Shown here: positions 1 to 11,063 of the stretch, one piece after another
How the letters are laid out: every line of letters starts with the position of its first letter
Position numbering within the stretch: position 1 is the stretch's first letter
Assembly: GCF_021347895.1 (NCBI RefSeq)
Contig: NC_067122.1
Location: 32,463,215-32,527,214 of the forward strand
DNA from: Acanthochromis polyacanthus
Lineage: Eukaryota; Chordata; Actinopteri; Pomacentridae
Reading direction: 5' to 3'
Length of the DNA stretch: 64,000 bases
Made by a program: the position numbers and the translations under genes
Notes under the pieces: model-generated
Databases searched by the model: none
Seen by the model: the letters and a program-made list of their open reading frames with translations, nothing else
Told to the model about the DNA's origin: nothing

Positions 1-1976
1 AACATGACTTTACTCAGGTCAGTCTGTCAATTAGCCTGGTTCTCACCGTCAGTAAGAAAAGGTGTTAAAGGTGGAGAAAGACAGAAGGAAGGGTGATGAA
101 GAGGGTAGGAGGGCAGGAAAGATAAGAAACAAAGGTGGAGAGCGGCTGAGGATGGATAGCCGCTGTTGATTTGTTCCTGACGAGAGGCGGATGGAGAATG
201 GAGAGCAGGAAGCTGACTCGTCTCCTTAAGAGTCTTGCAGGCGGCTGGAGGAGTGTTTGTTCTTCCTCCACTGTCTGAACTTTCGTCTTGTTCACAGCGA
301 GAATGCCCTGTTATCATTCTCGATGCATCCTGTAAACACAGTAGCAGGAAAGGTGTGCTGTTATTTATCACAGTGCTCTCCTGACGGAAACGGCAGAGAC
401 AGCCAGATGCAGGACTGAGAACAGATTCAAAAAAAGAAATATAGAGAGGTGGTAAAACAAATTGAGGTTAATCCGCACAGCTCATGGGGGAGACAACATG
501 AAGCAGCCAAATGCAGTATCTGTGGCATTCATACGCAGTGTGGATTTACATAATGTGACAGTGCATTAAGAACCATCCTGGACACAGAGCGTTCCTTTAA
601 TCCCGGTCGACACAAAACCTACTTGCCCTGTTGAGCCTACCTGATCCTGCAGCTCAATCCATCCCTGAGTTCTCCCTGTTTTACACTGACAGCTGAATTC
701 ACCCAGCAGCTGTCAGGGAGGAAGGTTTTCAGCTGGATTGCAGGGTGTATACGCTCCCAACTAGGGCTTAAGTTTGATTTGCAAAAGGCCTTATATCATA
801 TCATTTGCACAATTTGCATTGTGATCCTTTACACCGCTATTATTGAAATTGAAGGCTGCCTATTGTTGGCGGATCAGAAGCAGTGTTTTGCATAGTGGTA
901 CAAAAATCCCAAGCAGTCAGCTGTGCTGGGATGGAGACGAGCAAAAAATGCTCGTTTAAAACCACTGCGATTAGATTAAGAAATCCAATTTTGACATAAA
1001 GGCAAAGCCGTCAGGAACAGATGGAGCGCCTGTGAAATCCTTGCCTATCACTCAAGTCAAAAACAAGATTATCTTCAGCAGGGGAGGAGAGAAAATGCTT
1101 CCTCATTTGTTATTTTTCAGCTGGTCTCTCTCATTCCGATAAAGCCAGACTCTCTGCTTCAAATACCAACCCGAGATGATGTCAGGCTAGAGCAATCATT
1201 CTTTGGCTCCAACAGACGTGTGCAAATGACTAATGATCCCATCATACTGACGCTATAAAAGAAATGAAGAGGATATTGCCATAACAAAGTGAAGATAGTC
1301 CAGCTCTTTTGTAAAGCATGTGTTTTATCTCCCCTTCATACATCAAGCAAATGTTGAGTCTCTTTTTATGCTTTGACAAAGTTAGTTGGGAGGCGCAGCT
1401 GGCACACTGAAAGCTGTGTCTGAGTTGTAAACATCATAATTATGTCGTCAAGCTCTAAAAAAAAAAGTTATTTTTTTTCTTTCTGTGGTTGTTTCACACC
1501 CAGTGTGTAGACTGGGAAGTCCAAGGCCAGAAAACAGTTCAAAACTACCCACTGTTATTTCCATTGGACAGTGGAGACTTTTAGGCAAAAATGTTTGAAA
1601 TAAAATAAATTAAAATAACCCACCTGTTCTGTTTATTTTAGGTGAATTAATTCTGTCTTAAATGATTCATAATAATGTGTATATTATAACCTAATGTCAT
1701 ATTGCATCTTAGTACTTGTGAACATGAACATTGAACGACTTGCTATCTTTGGTCAGTAATCCTGACTTATATGAGCTCCTACAGCTTGTTTTTGAGTGGA
1801 AAAAAACAACATATGGATTATTATTTGTGTTAAAGTTTAACAAGGACGTTGTTTTTGGTACATTTCAATTTCTTAAATAGTGACACAAAATAACACTGGT
1901 AAAATGTTTGTATTAGTGTGAAATGGACAGGCCCAAAACTACACATAGAATCTTTACAATTTTACAAAACTAATGT
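1..1976. other. no recognisable feature
   Basis: I see no gene, element end or repeat family here. Short open frames near 27-371 on the minus strand lack any recognised motif. The sequence looks single-copy and could include conserved non-coding DNA, but I cannot test that. Confidence 0.5.
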
Positions 1977-1981
1977 TTGAA

Positions 1982-1986
<5 letters not shown>

Positions 1987-2063
<77 letters not shown>

Positions 2064-2080
2064 GTGTGTGTGTGTGTGTG
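1987..2080. repeat. (TG)n microsatellite with TATG interruptions
   Basis: Near-perfect TG dinucleotide tract of about 94 bp with a short block of TATGTG variants around 2037-2060. It runs directly into the mariner-like relic that starts at 2081. Confidence 0.98.
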
Positions 2081-2365
2081 CAGGGTGTCCCAAAAATGTA
2101 TACACACTGTAAATAATTGTAAACTCGGTGTTTATTATAATTCATTTAATTTTCAACATGTAAAATAATTTACAAACATCATTCTATTGTTTTGTCACCG
2201 CCTGTTCTCAAACTGATGTCCGTTCTGGTCCAAACACGACAACGTGAAGCGATGGAATAGCACACATCATGAAACAGTTCCTTGGTATCTGCATGCATTC
2301 ACGTTCAGTGGTTGCTCTCAGTTCAGTGACTGTTGCAGGTCTCATTGCGTAGACTTTGTCTTTGT
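2081..2365 (-). mobile_element. mariner-like transposase 3'-end relic, copy 1
   Basis: The terminus CAGGGTGTCCCAAAAATG is followed by about 280 bp that match the relic at 19778-20146 almost base for base. On the minus strand the frame from about 2365 to a TGA at 2208-2210 encodes the C-terminal tail of an ITm (Tc1/mariner) transposase, with KDKVYAMRPATVTELRA and RNCFMMCAIPS recognisable. The upstream DDE part is absent. The left end abuts a (TG)n tract and the right end is lost in a TATAGA tract. No catalytic residues remain. Confidence 0.75.
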
Positions 2366-2400
2366 GTATATATAGATATAGATATAGATATAGATATATG
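2366..2400. repeat. (TATAGA)n short tandem repeat
   Basis: About five units of TATAGA at the broken edge of the mariner-like relic. Confidence 0.85.
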
Positions 2401-3119
2401 ATGAACTCTTCTGTGCCACAGTAATGATAATCCTACTTGGGCATGCTGATGGATTTTGCTCAGTAAAATCAAAGCAGAACTGTTGCCAAGTGGCTATGCC
2501 AAGTCCAAAGTTAGACTAATAGAGAAATAGAACTCAGAGAGTGGGGGTGGAGCGGGGGTGGACTGACAAAGAGTCCTGATATAGCAACGTTTTCTGTAAG
2601 CTGAGCTTGTTTTGAAAAATGGAGTGCAGAGCCACAGTAAGTGAACAAGAGCAAAACTCAGACAACAGAAGTGTCAGGGGAAACAGTTTGAAGTTCAGCT
2701 CGTCTTCCAGACTGATGAAAATTTCAATAAATAAAAATTATTAATATTCTAAAACCACATGGAGGCTGCAGTGCATTTTGAAATAGCTACATCAAACCTA
2801 AACGCCGTGTCTGTGTTTCTGTGTACTCCCACATCCTCCATCCACTTTTTACAATAGTAGAATGAACTGAGAAAATATGCCTTTCTGGCAACAAAAATCT
2901 CACTGCCAGTTTATCCTTCTGGCCTTTACTTAACATCATAAATCAGGAACAGATGAGGATGTTGTAACAATATTTTAAATGTGGGCAGATACGACTTATT
3001 AAAGATGTGTGTGAGGTATTCATGTTTGAAGATCTTTGTGTTCTATCACTGCCAGCTCTACTGACAAAACAACAGAACGTATACAACTCATTTTCAGTGA
3101 GTATGTTAAAAAGTCCAAA
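2401..3119. other. no recognisable feature
   Basis: I see no coding, repeat or element signature in this stretch. Confidence 0.45.
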
Positions 3120-3124
3120 GTCTT

Positions 3125-3710
3125 CAGAGATGGGTAGAGTAGCCAAAAATTGTACTTAAGTAAGAGTAATGTTACTTCAAAATAATATCACTCAAGTAGA
3201 AATAAAAAGTAGTCATCCAAAAAATTACTCAAGAGTGAAAAAGTATTTGGTGAAAAGACTACTCAAGTACTGAGTAACTGTTTGATTGTAATGTCCGATA
3301 TACTTTTTTTTTTTTTTTTTTTTAGAAATGATGAGATCAGCTAGACAAAAATGTAAAATAATGTGCAAATTCTGGTATTTCCAAATAATAATTTAAAAAA
3401 ATAGCAGAAATAATGAAACAGAATCACATGATTATTGTTGCTTCGTCTGATTGGTGAAACAGTCATGTGGTAGATCTACTGGGGCATCTCTCTGGCAAAA
3501 TAAAGCAGATCTAATGTGGTAAATAAAAAAGTAATGAGTGGAGTGTAGCCCAGTGTAACGGAGTAAGAGTAGCGTTTCTTCATCATAAATCTACTCAAGT
3601 AAAAGTAAAAAGTATGGCAGAGAAAAACTGCTCTCAGAAGTGTATTTTTTTCAAAAAGTTACCTAAGTAGATGTAACTAAGTAACTGTAACTTGTTACTA
3701 CCCACCTCTG
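3125..3710. mobile_element. non-autonomous hAT-like element
   Basis: The ends are inverted: CAGAGATGGGTAGAGTAGCC on the left and, read from the right, CAGAGGTGGGTAGTAACAAG. A 5-bp direct repeat GTCTT flanks the element at 3120-3124 and 3711-3715, which sets both ends. The subterminal DNA repeats the motif ACTCAAGTA and variants many times, as expected for transposase binding sites. A poly-T run lies near 3303-3324. No transposase frame is present. The CAGAGGTGGGTA terminus with AAGTA-rich subterminal DNA is a very common fish hAT signature; superfamily is by recall. Confidence 0.8.
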
Positions 3711-3715
3711 GTCTT

Positions 3716-4689
3716 TACTGCAAATGTTAGCCTGGATAGACATGGATGTAAACTGTAATTTTACTGTACAGTGAAGACAAATGCTTGTCTTGTTGTGTCA
3801 TGTGTGAGGTCAAGCATGCATATTTAAAACTTTCCATGTTTTGTCTTCCTTCATGGATAATACCAAACAAAACAACAAAAAACTAAATGAATAACCTGAT
3901 TTCACCTGAGAAAAAGAGAAACGGCTCCAGAATTACACACAGTTATGCACTTTCTTCTAAAAACAGCTGATAGGGTAGGTAACCAAAGCTGCCACTGACA
4001 TGGAAACTACGTCCCAAATCATGGGCCAGAGTCGAAAACCTGACTGCATTCAAATGTTGATAAAAAAGCTTCTTTAAAGATCTTCAAAAAATCACCGGAA
4101 GAAGTCAGCATTCGAGGATGGCAGGATTTATTGTCGACAGAAAATCCAGGAGCATTTCTTAGCAGTGATACCACCACAAGATTTACTGAAGATACTGAGC
4201 TGTGCACCGTCTTTTATGCTGTGAGAGTTGGTCATTTCTCCACACCTATTATTACTGGAGTATTACTGGAATGACAGTTTTGACACCATTTTACTTTTCT
4301 AAATCTGTTGGTCAGATCTTGACATCAGCTCATCATATTTCACCCCTAGATCACTCCCTGCAGAGGACATCAGGTTATCATTAGCTCATGTTCTACAGAG
4401 AACATGCTCAGACATGTTCAGAGTTTGCCCTCGTCTCCTGGACACTCATCATTTTGAGACAGTTTTTATGCATGTCACACCATTATGTATTATGTTTCTG
4501 ATACATTTTTTTGTATTGTCTTAAGTTTACACCATTACATTGTGAGTACTCCATTTTTGTTATTTTCTAAAAGCCATATGATTTGTCTTCACACTAAAAT
4601 ACATGCTTTCCTTTATGATCTTCCAGCTGTGTGTGTGTGTGTCCTCCACAGACACACACAAAATATCATGATTACTGGAACCTTGACTC
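3716..4689. other. no recognisable feature
   Basis: No element end or coding signature seen. The short open frames around 4019-4884 have no recognisable motif. Confidence 0.45.
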
Positions 4690-4750
4690 TTCCCTTTATT
4701 GGGCTCGGCAGAGTTATGTGATAATTGGCATCGTTCTGTCTGTTCATTCA
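4690..4750 (+). repeat. fragment of dispersed repeat family (copy a)
   Basis: The words GGCAGAGTTATGTGA and TTGGCATCGTTCTGTCTGT match the left part of the family at 6606 and 45318. Only about 60 bp is recognisable. Confidence 0.5.
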
Positions 4751-5270
4751 AAAGTGTTTGGTTGAGTAGACTAATACTTCTAATGCATGCCATCCATGTT
4801 CTGTATGTAGTTTTTTATGCATGCATTTTAGACATAAACAAGGCAGGGGACAGCTTTGCTTTCTTATTTGTCTGTATTAAATAGCTGCTACTTAAGATTT
4901 AAAGGTTAATTTGGGTGTTCAGAATTACTGTCCAGATGTGGAAAATGGACTTCAAAAGATGTCTATATCTTGATGAGTTTTTTTTTTAATTCCATAGCTA
5001 TGTTTTTAAGTTCCAGATACTTGTGACTAAATATATTGTGCCTTTGTACAGTCACTGTGATCAGTTGTAACGCACAATGCACACAAATAAATGTTAAACT
5101 GAGGCACAGTGTTGTTGAAATTCCACTTACTTTAATCTCTGGTTGTTCATAATATATTTTCTTTAAATGGACAGTTCATTACATATAAAGATTTGTATAA
5201 TTTACTTGTTCTCCTTTGCACTAAAACATCAGATAAATTTAGACTTATTGTAACTTATCTGTAATTACAC
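4751..5270. other. no recognisable feature
   Basis: AT-rich DNA; nothing identified. Confidence 0.45.
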
Positions 5271-5277
5271 TATAAGT

Positions 5278-5351
5278 TTACTGGTCCGGCCCCCTTGAGA
5301 TCAAACTAGGCCGTATGCAGCCCCCGGACCAAAATGAGTTTGACACCCCTG
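5278..5351 (-). mobile_element. single terminus of a hAT-Charlie-like element
   Basis: Read on the minus strand from 5351, the sequence begins CAGGGGTGTCAAACTCATTT and continues into a GGTCCGGGGGC block. This is a widespread vertebrate hAT terminal repeat. No partner end was found nearby, so it is an orphan end. Confidence 0.7.
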
Positions 5352-5466
5352 TGTTAGACAGAAACGATGCACTGGAAGACGGCAGAAAGCTCTGAGAGAC
5401 AACGGAGCTGAAGATAACTTTCTCTTGATTTGTCACTATAATCAAACAAATGTTTGATCCAATGTA

Positions 5467-5468
<2 letters not shown>

Positions 5469-5515
<47 letters not shown>

Positions 5516-5520
5516 TATAC
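5469..5520. repeat. (TA)n(CA)n microsatellite
   Basis: About 38 bp of alternating AT followed by a short CACACACA block. Confidence 0.95.
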
Positions 5521-6605
5521 ATTCTGATTATGTGATAAAGTATTCTCTGAGATGTTACCCTAAAGCATACTGATTTCTGGAAATTAGTAGTACACAATTT
5601 TTGATGATGGTTTGTCTGCAAATGTTATTTAAGTAATTGGCGATGCCCTTTCAAGAGTGGCAGTCAGCACATCACACTACAGTGTATGCTGCATATTACA
5701 TTTGTGGCGAATTCTTTATTTTTTCAGGATGGCAGAACATGTTTAAACACTGATCATGAATACACAATAACCAAAAAGTGAGTCACAACAAGATTTGTTC
5801 TAAAATGCTTCCTGTTAGAGTTAAAGGTTAAAAAAGTGACTTCGTTGTAAACTAAAGGCCTGTCTAAAAGCTTGTGAAATGACTCAGTAACTAGAATATT
5901 TGTTCAGTTAAACATTTCTACCTCAAAAGGTGAAAGTAAAATGTTCAATCTCAAACTCCCTCCAACTGTGTCGAATCAATGTAGAATTAAGTCAAAGACA
6001 GAGGTAAATCTGGCAATCCACTGATCACTAAGCTACAGGGACTTCAACTCCTTTTATCAAAAATATATTCCTGCATGGTTAAAAGAACAGGTTCCTCTTC
6101 TGAGAAATGCCTGGGCTTTGATCAGTCAATTCACATAACTCGCAGCCGTTGTGAAATATGGCTTTATCCACAGAAATAAGGCCTCTGTGATTGACTGTGG
6201 CTCTGGAAAAGGAGGACATAAAAATCTAACATGACAGGACATGGAATACGCCTGGAAATGTTAATTTAACTCTCCTTAAGCTGAAAGCTGGATGGATGGA
6301 TAAATGGATGGAGGAAAAGATGGATGACAGTAATTAGGTGCCAAGGAAACTCTAGATTAGCACAATATGTGGTGAGAGGGCGCATATATTCTGTTTACCT
6401 CATTAATAAGAATTTTCAGTAGTTCATCAAATTAACATTGCTTAATTATAACTGTAAATTGTGAAGAAAAACAGCTTTCTGGGCATGTTTACAATGTATG
6501 CACAGTGCAAAGCAGTGCTGTATGTCAGACTCAGATATTGAATTAATGTCTGTAGTAGTAGCATGTACAACTCACCCAGCACCCCATTCAACAAGCCTGT
6601 CTTCA
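5521..6605. other. no recognisable feature
   Basis: No coding or element signature seen. A short GGAT-rich stretch lies at about 6290-6330. Confidence 0.45.
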
Positions 6606-7120
6606 TAATTACTCTGCCAAGGAACACAGCGGAGTTATGTGACAATTGCCATACGTTTGTCTGTCTGTCTGTCTGTGCACAACTTTACTAAAAAAACTGA
6701 CAGATTTGGATGAAATTTTCTGGGAAGGTCAGAAATGACACAAAAACCATTGATTTGATTTTGGCAGTGATGCAGCTTATAGTCTGGATCCACGGATTTG
6801 TTAGAGATTTCTGTATCATTGCTAGATAGGAGCATGGTGTTACTGTAACCATGACAACCAGTGAACACTACATCAGCTGCCTGCTGCCGATCACATGATT
6901 GGGATCCGACTGCAAATCTACCACTGCAAACTTATGGGGACTTCTCTGTCGGAAATGATACAAGGAACAACTGGTTACATTGTGGAGGTTTTTCGGAGTC
7001 CCATCAATTCCTGCTACATATTTAGGCCTGCATTTGGGTATCCGTATATAACGTACACATGCCTAATACACGGCTGTGCTCAGCGCAAGGTCCTTTGTTT
7101 GTGGGGACATCTATATTAAA

Positions 7121-7531
7121 TAGGGGTGCGAAATAAAAATGACAAAATAAAATTCAAAGACGCACAAAATAAAAGCACGAAATAAAAAGCACGAAGGGGC
7201 GCCGCGCACCACTGAGACCGATGATTTTTGACCCTTCTCGCCTCCCGTAGCAAAACACTCGCTTCAAAATGGAGGAAGACGAGGTTGAGGAATTAGCTGA
7301 GGCTCCTTCATCAAATAAATCGGTTGTGTGGACCTATTTTGGCTTCCTGTGTAAACGAGGAGAGAACGGTGATATTTTTTGTATGTCTGCATAAGGAAGA
7401 AAATAAAGAAAATTAGATTTTTGCACAACTTCCTACTGTTGGGGATTTTCTTTATTTCATATCGTGAGTATTTCGTATCGTGAGCCCTGTTTCATATCGT
7501 TTTGTGAGTTGACCATTTCGTTACACCCCTA
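7121..7531 (+). mobile_element. hAT element remnant with perfect 8-bp target duplication
   Basis: The ends are TAGGGGTG on the left and CACCCCTA on the right. ATATTAAA flanks both sides exactly (7113-7120 and 7532-7539), the 8-bp duplication expected of hAT. The interior is about 400 bp, so the transposase is almost entirely deleted. A short open frame that looks like the start of a BED zinc finger remains at 7269. The element sits inside a dispersed repeat copy, so it is younger than that copy. Confidence 0.9.
7269..7394 (+). pseudogene. hAT transposase N-terminal stub (BED-finger start)
   Basis: A 41-codon frame begins with an acidic stretch (MEEDEVEELAEAP) and continues into SVVWTYFGF before ending at TAA. 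BED zinc fingers of hAT transposases and ZBED proteins often begin with an S-x-VWKYFGF-like motif, so the stub probably encodes the first strand of such a finger. The Cys and His ligands are mostly missing and everything downstream is deleted. It cannot be a working transposase. Confidence 0.6.
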
Positions 7532-7689
7532 ATATTAAATGAACACGTTCTATTTATTTCTGATCATCAGTAACTAATATTCAAATGCTGCATTTCTGAC
7601 AATGCCATATGGAGGAATGAACAGCCTTGGAGGAGTACTGCACTTTCTGAGTGCTTTTCTTGTTGTGTTAATGTATTGATTTTACCGAT

Positions 7690-8054
7690 CCAAGTAGTTG
7701 CTTGTTCCACAAACAGGTTTAGGAACAGTTTCTTCCCTTGGTCCGTCAGACTCCTGAACTCCATACGCCTGTCTGCCTGAATGCACAATGTCACTCTTTG
7801 CTGCTTTCATCCATTTTCATAACATATCATATTCTACTGGTTCCTATTCCATTTCATCTACCTCCCATTTTGCACATATCCGGCCCACTTTGCACTTATA
7901 TACGTATATATTCAATTTTATCATTGAATGTGATATTTTTTTACTTACTGCCTGTTGCACCGTCCAGTGGAAGTGGAAGTATTTTCACCATACCATGTAT
8001 GATGACAATAAACCTATTCTATTCTATTCTATTCTATTCTATTCTATTCTATTT
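7690..8054 (+). mobile_element. LINE 3' end (Rex1/L2 group) with TATTC tail
   Basis: A frame at 7715-7780 reads RFRNSFFPWSVRLLNS and then stops, matching the last residues of ORF2 in the Rex1/L2 LINE group. A 3' untranslated region of about 230 bp follows, ending in GATGACAATAAACC and a TATTC tandem tail at 8014-8054. That tail is the usual 3' end of such elements. The copy is 5'-truncated, the normal outcome of LINE insertion. Confidence 0.75.
8014..8054. repeat. (TATTC)n LINE tail
   Basis: About eight units of TATTC directly after an ACAATAAA motif; it forms the 3' tail of the adjacent LINE. Confidence 0.95.
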
Positions 8055-9602
8055 CTAACATGATCAACAGAACAATTGATCTTCTAATTTGTGCTCTAAT
8101 AGCACAATAGTATAAATGAACTTGGCAGCAAATCAGGACCAAACCAAAACATATTTATACAACTTCTGCATCACCAGCTGAAAACAGGTTGGGTTCCCAT
8201 GGTAACATACTGTAAGGGAACGGCTTCAACAGCTCACGAAGAATCATTAGGGAACAGTTTGGTGAAAACAAGCTGCTTCTTACAGCTTCTCACAGAAAAA
8301 CAGAAAAAGGAAACAGTCCTGCAACCGTTGCTCTGGCCACCAACTACTGAGCTCAACACCCCGGAGTCAGTCTGGGATTACAGGAAGAGACAGCAAGTCA
8401 GATCAACTCCACAGAAGAGCCGTGACAAGTTCTCTGAGATTTGAACAATCTTCCTGACAAGTAGCTTAAAAACTGTGTGCAGGTTTACCACAAGGAACTG
8501 GTGCAGCTTTAAAAGCCAAAGGCGGTCACACCAAGTATTGATTTGGGCTGTTCACTGCCCATTTTATGTAATGAAATGAATCAATCCAAGCTATTCTCAG
8601 AGTTATTTTTTAAAAGCACATTCACCTAACTTTTAGTACCTAAAACCTTTGCACAGTACTGTATTTTAGTCTGGTGCAAACTGCCAGACAGAACAACAAT
8701 GCCACCCGTAGGATCTTGTTACGGCATTGGCTAAAACACAGAACAGACCAATGAATCAAATGAGTGCACATGCACTTCTGTCCACATGCCCACATTCATC
8801 CACGCATTGCCATTCCAAGGTACCTCATGAATGTTGATGCATAGAGACAAACCTGCTGATCGATGGTTCATACGGTGAATCATGGCAGCAACTGTGAGAA
8901 ACATGCTGCTGCTTCTGCAATTACTGCAATCAGTTCATTAAACAGGGAAGTAGACATTATATCCCAGAGCATCAGAGCATATCAGCGACTGATGGGACAC
9001 ACCTGAGAGGTCACTACTGGAAAGCCATATGGCCTCTGTACTTGGGGAAAAACAGTGTGCAGACCACAGATGAACCCAGCAAAACATGGTGTTGGATTTG
9101 ATTGTGTGGCTGTGTAAACAATTAAACATAGCGACATGGAAAAAAGGAGTAAGCTACTGGGGTGTTTCATTTCATCTTGGAGATTGGAGAAAGCAGAGCC
9201 AGGCCTGTGTCTCCAGTGTGCTCTGGGCACTTTACATCACAGTCAAATTCACCGTCACGCATTCGCAAACAAAAACTGTATGAAAAACTAAATTGTAATT
9301 GATGATATGACTTCAGCATTAGAAGATATAATAAAAACTGTTGATCCTCTCTTCTGTAAATCTGAAATGCTATTTGATCCTGGATTTCTATAATCAGTAA
9401 TGATAATTTTATCCATGAGCAAAAATTTGTTTATTGTGAAAAGGACTCAGGATATTCTCTAATATTGGGGAAAGGCAAGCCAAATTCCTTAAGTTTATCC
9501 CCCATCATCTTTGCATTTCTACAGCTGGGGTATACTTTCTGTTCTCCTTATTTGGGCCCCATCATGTGCATATGCAATGCTTTAAAATCAGTCCAAGATG
9601 TC
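8055..9602. other. no recognisable feature
   Basis: No element termini or coding similarity seen. Short open frames at 8199-8444 and 8938-9283 have no recognisable motifs. Confidence 0.45.
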
Positions 9603-10474
9603 TGTTAGGCTGGCGGCTGCCAGCTCTGGCTAGTGCCTCCTCCCCTCCCTTCTTTCCCTTTTAGGTTCCCTCACCTGGTGACTGCAGCGACAGGTGTCCC
9701 TCGTTCCAATCAACCGCCAGATTAGGAGCACGTGGAAGCGCAGCCAATCAGCCTCACTCCTCCTGCCATAAGAACAGACGCCACTCACTTCTCAGTGCTG
9801 GCTCGTGAAACCTCGTGTAACCGTTTCTTGTGCTTACAGTCATTGTTCTGAGTTTCTTGAGTACTCCTAGTAATTCTGGTTTTTCTTCCTCTCCTGTAGT
9901 TCCAGTTCCACCTGCTCCTATCTTTTGCCATCTGGGTTTTCTTCGTTCACCTCCTGGTTCAGTCTGCTTGCCACCTGGACAGCCACCTACCTTCGCCGTT
10001 GTTCGTCCAGCATTCATCTCCACCCACCTGTCGCTGCAACCCTCCCCGGATCCCCACACCAGCTGAAGCCCAGTCCGAGCATCCCTAAATTTAGAGTTTC
10101 TGTTCATAGCTTAGGTTCTCATAGCGCGTTGATTTTGTTTGGGTTAAATACCACTCCTTGAGTTTTGGTCGTATCAAGCCTAGTTGCTTTGCCCTTAGTT
10201 GTTTTTCCCTTCTCTTGTTTTCTCGTAGTTTTGCATTTTAGTTTCCAGTTCTTGCCTGGGTGTTACCCACCGTGAGTTCTGTTCCTGTAATTAGTCCTCT
10301 CAGCCTCTAGCAGCAGTAAAGCGCTAACTTTTCTTGTTCGTTAGTACTTCCGTCTAGTCTTCCGCCTGCGAGCTGTAGCCTTAAAATATTATTCTCTACA
10401 ATAAAGCTTTTAAGCTTAATCCTCTGCGTGCCTGCTCATTCTCTGCATCTGAGCTCACCTACAAAATTGTAACA
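9603..10474 (+). mobile_element. solo LTR, probably Ty3/Gypsy (LTR A)
   Basis: The 872-bp unit starts TGTTAGG and ends TGTAACA, giving the TG...CA ends and short inverted repeat of an LTR. AATAAA lies at 10400-10405 about 70 bp before the end, as in a U3-R-U5 layout. Flanks are ATGTC (9598-9602) and CTGTC (10475-10479), a 5-bp duplication with one mismatch. No internal domain or partner LTR adjoins, so it is a solo LTR. Open frames inside it are not genes. Confidence 0.75.
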
Positions 10475-10606
10475 CTGTCAGGCTTATCAGTGTTTAACTA
10501 GAGGAATTATTAGGCATACACTTCAATTTTGCTGTCAAATATCTGTTGAAGGAACTATAGTATAAGCTTATTCCAGAACCTACACCTCTGAAAGTGGCTG
10601 CAATGT

Positions 10607-10957
10607 TTGGTGTTTCTTAGCTGTTTTAAATTTTTGCTGTATTTTTTTTTCTTGTTGCTGATGGAGGTTTCTGCTGGGAGAAGAGTTTTTTCAAGAGAGG
10701 AGCTTTTTTCATTGAGACAGAACAAATCTGGACTGCAACATCCAATTCCAGTGGACATCTTGAAGTTATTTCGTGGTTGCTGTGCTGGTGCAAAGGTGAA
10801 GGCTGGGAAATGGAGATATAAGCCCTTTCTTCTATCAATCATCATAGAAAACATCAACTCTCTGCCAAACAAAAGCAATGAGCTGGAGACATTGGTGACG
10901 ACTGACAAAACATACCGTGAATGCAGTCTCCTGTGTTTTACCGAAACCTGGCTGTAG
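10607..10957 (+). pseudogene. LINE ORF2 N-terminus, start of endonuclease domain
   Basis: This 116-codon frame ends with NINSLPNKSNELETL and YRECSLLCFTETWL. These fit the first strand and the FTETWL motif of apurinic/apyrimidinic endonuclease domains in L2/CR1/Rex1-group LINEs. It stops at TAG right after FTETWL, where the rest of the roughly 200-residue domain should follow. The first 25 residues are hydrophobic and probably not part of the original protein. The antisense frame of 199 codons (10555-11154) is a shadow of this element. Confidence 0.75.
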
Positions 10958-11010
10958 CAGACCCCGGCCAGACAATGGTGAAGTGTACTGATGTTTTTCG
11001 AGGCGTTTAT

Positions 11011-11063
11011 TGAAGCTCCAACATCACCCCTGTCACAGAGACAGGGGTGATGTTGGAGCTTCA
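11011..11063. repeat. perfect 24-bp inverted repeat, 5-nt loop
   Basis: Arms 11011-11034 and 11040-11063 are exact reverse complements around the loop ACAGA. The right arm belongs to the LINE coding sequence that continues into the RT block; the left arm lies on the deletion side. It marks the join where the endonuclease domain was lost. Confidence 0.97.

Larger units (their letters stand above)
6606..7670 (+). repeat. dispersed repeat family (copy b), split by a hAT insert
   Basis: This is the best copy of a family that recurs at 4690, 17395, 29535 and 45318. It opens with ATTACTCTGCCAAGGAA, then a GTCTGTCTGT stretch, GATTTGGATGAAATTTTC, and blocks matching the other copies through about 7120. 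A 411-bp hAT element interrupts it at 7121-7531. The word GAGTGCTTTTCTTG near 7648 also appears in the 17 kb copy, so the family probably continues to about 7670. No protein is encoded. I recognise the sequence type as abundant in fish but cannot assign a class. Confidence 0.65.

Noticed and set aside
1977..2168. Open frame of alternating Cys-Val
   Set aside because: Product of the (TG)n tract; the same applies to frames through 21412-21639, 60083-60304 and 60352-60591.
9754..10161. Open frames inside LTR A on both strands
   Set aside because: They lie in a solo LTR, lack motifs and overlap each other.
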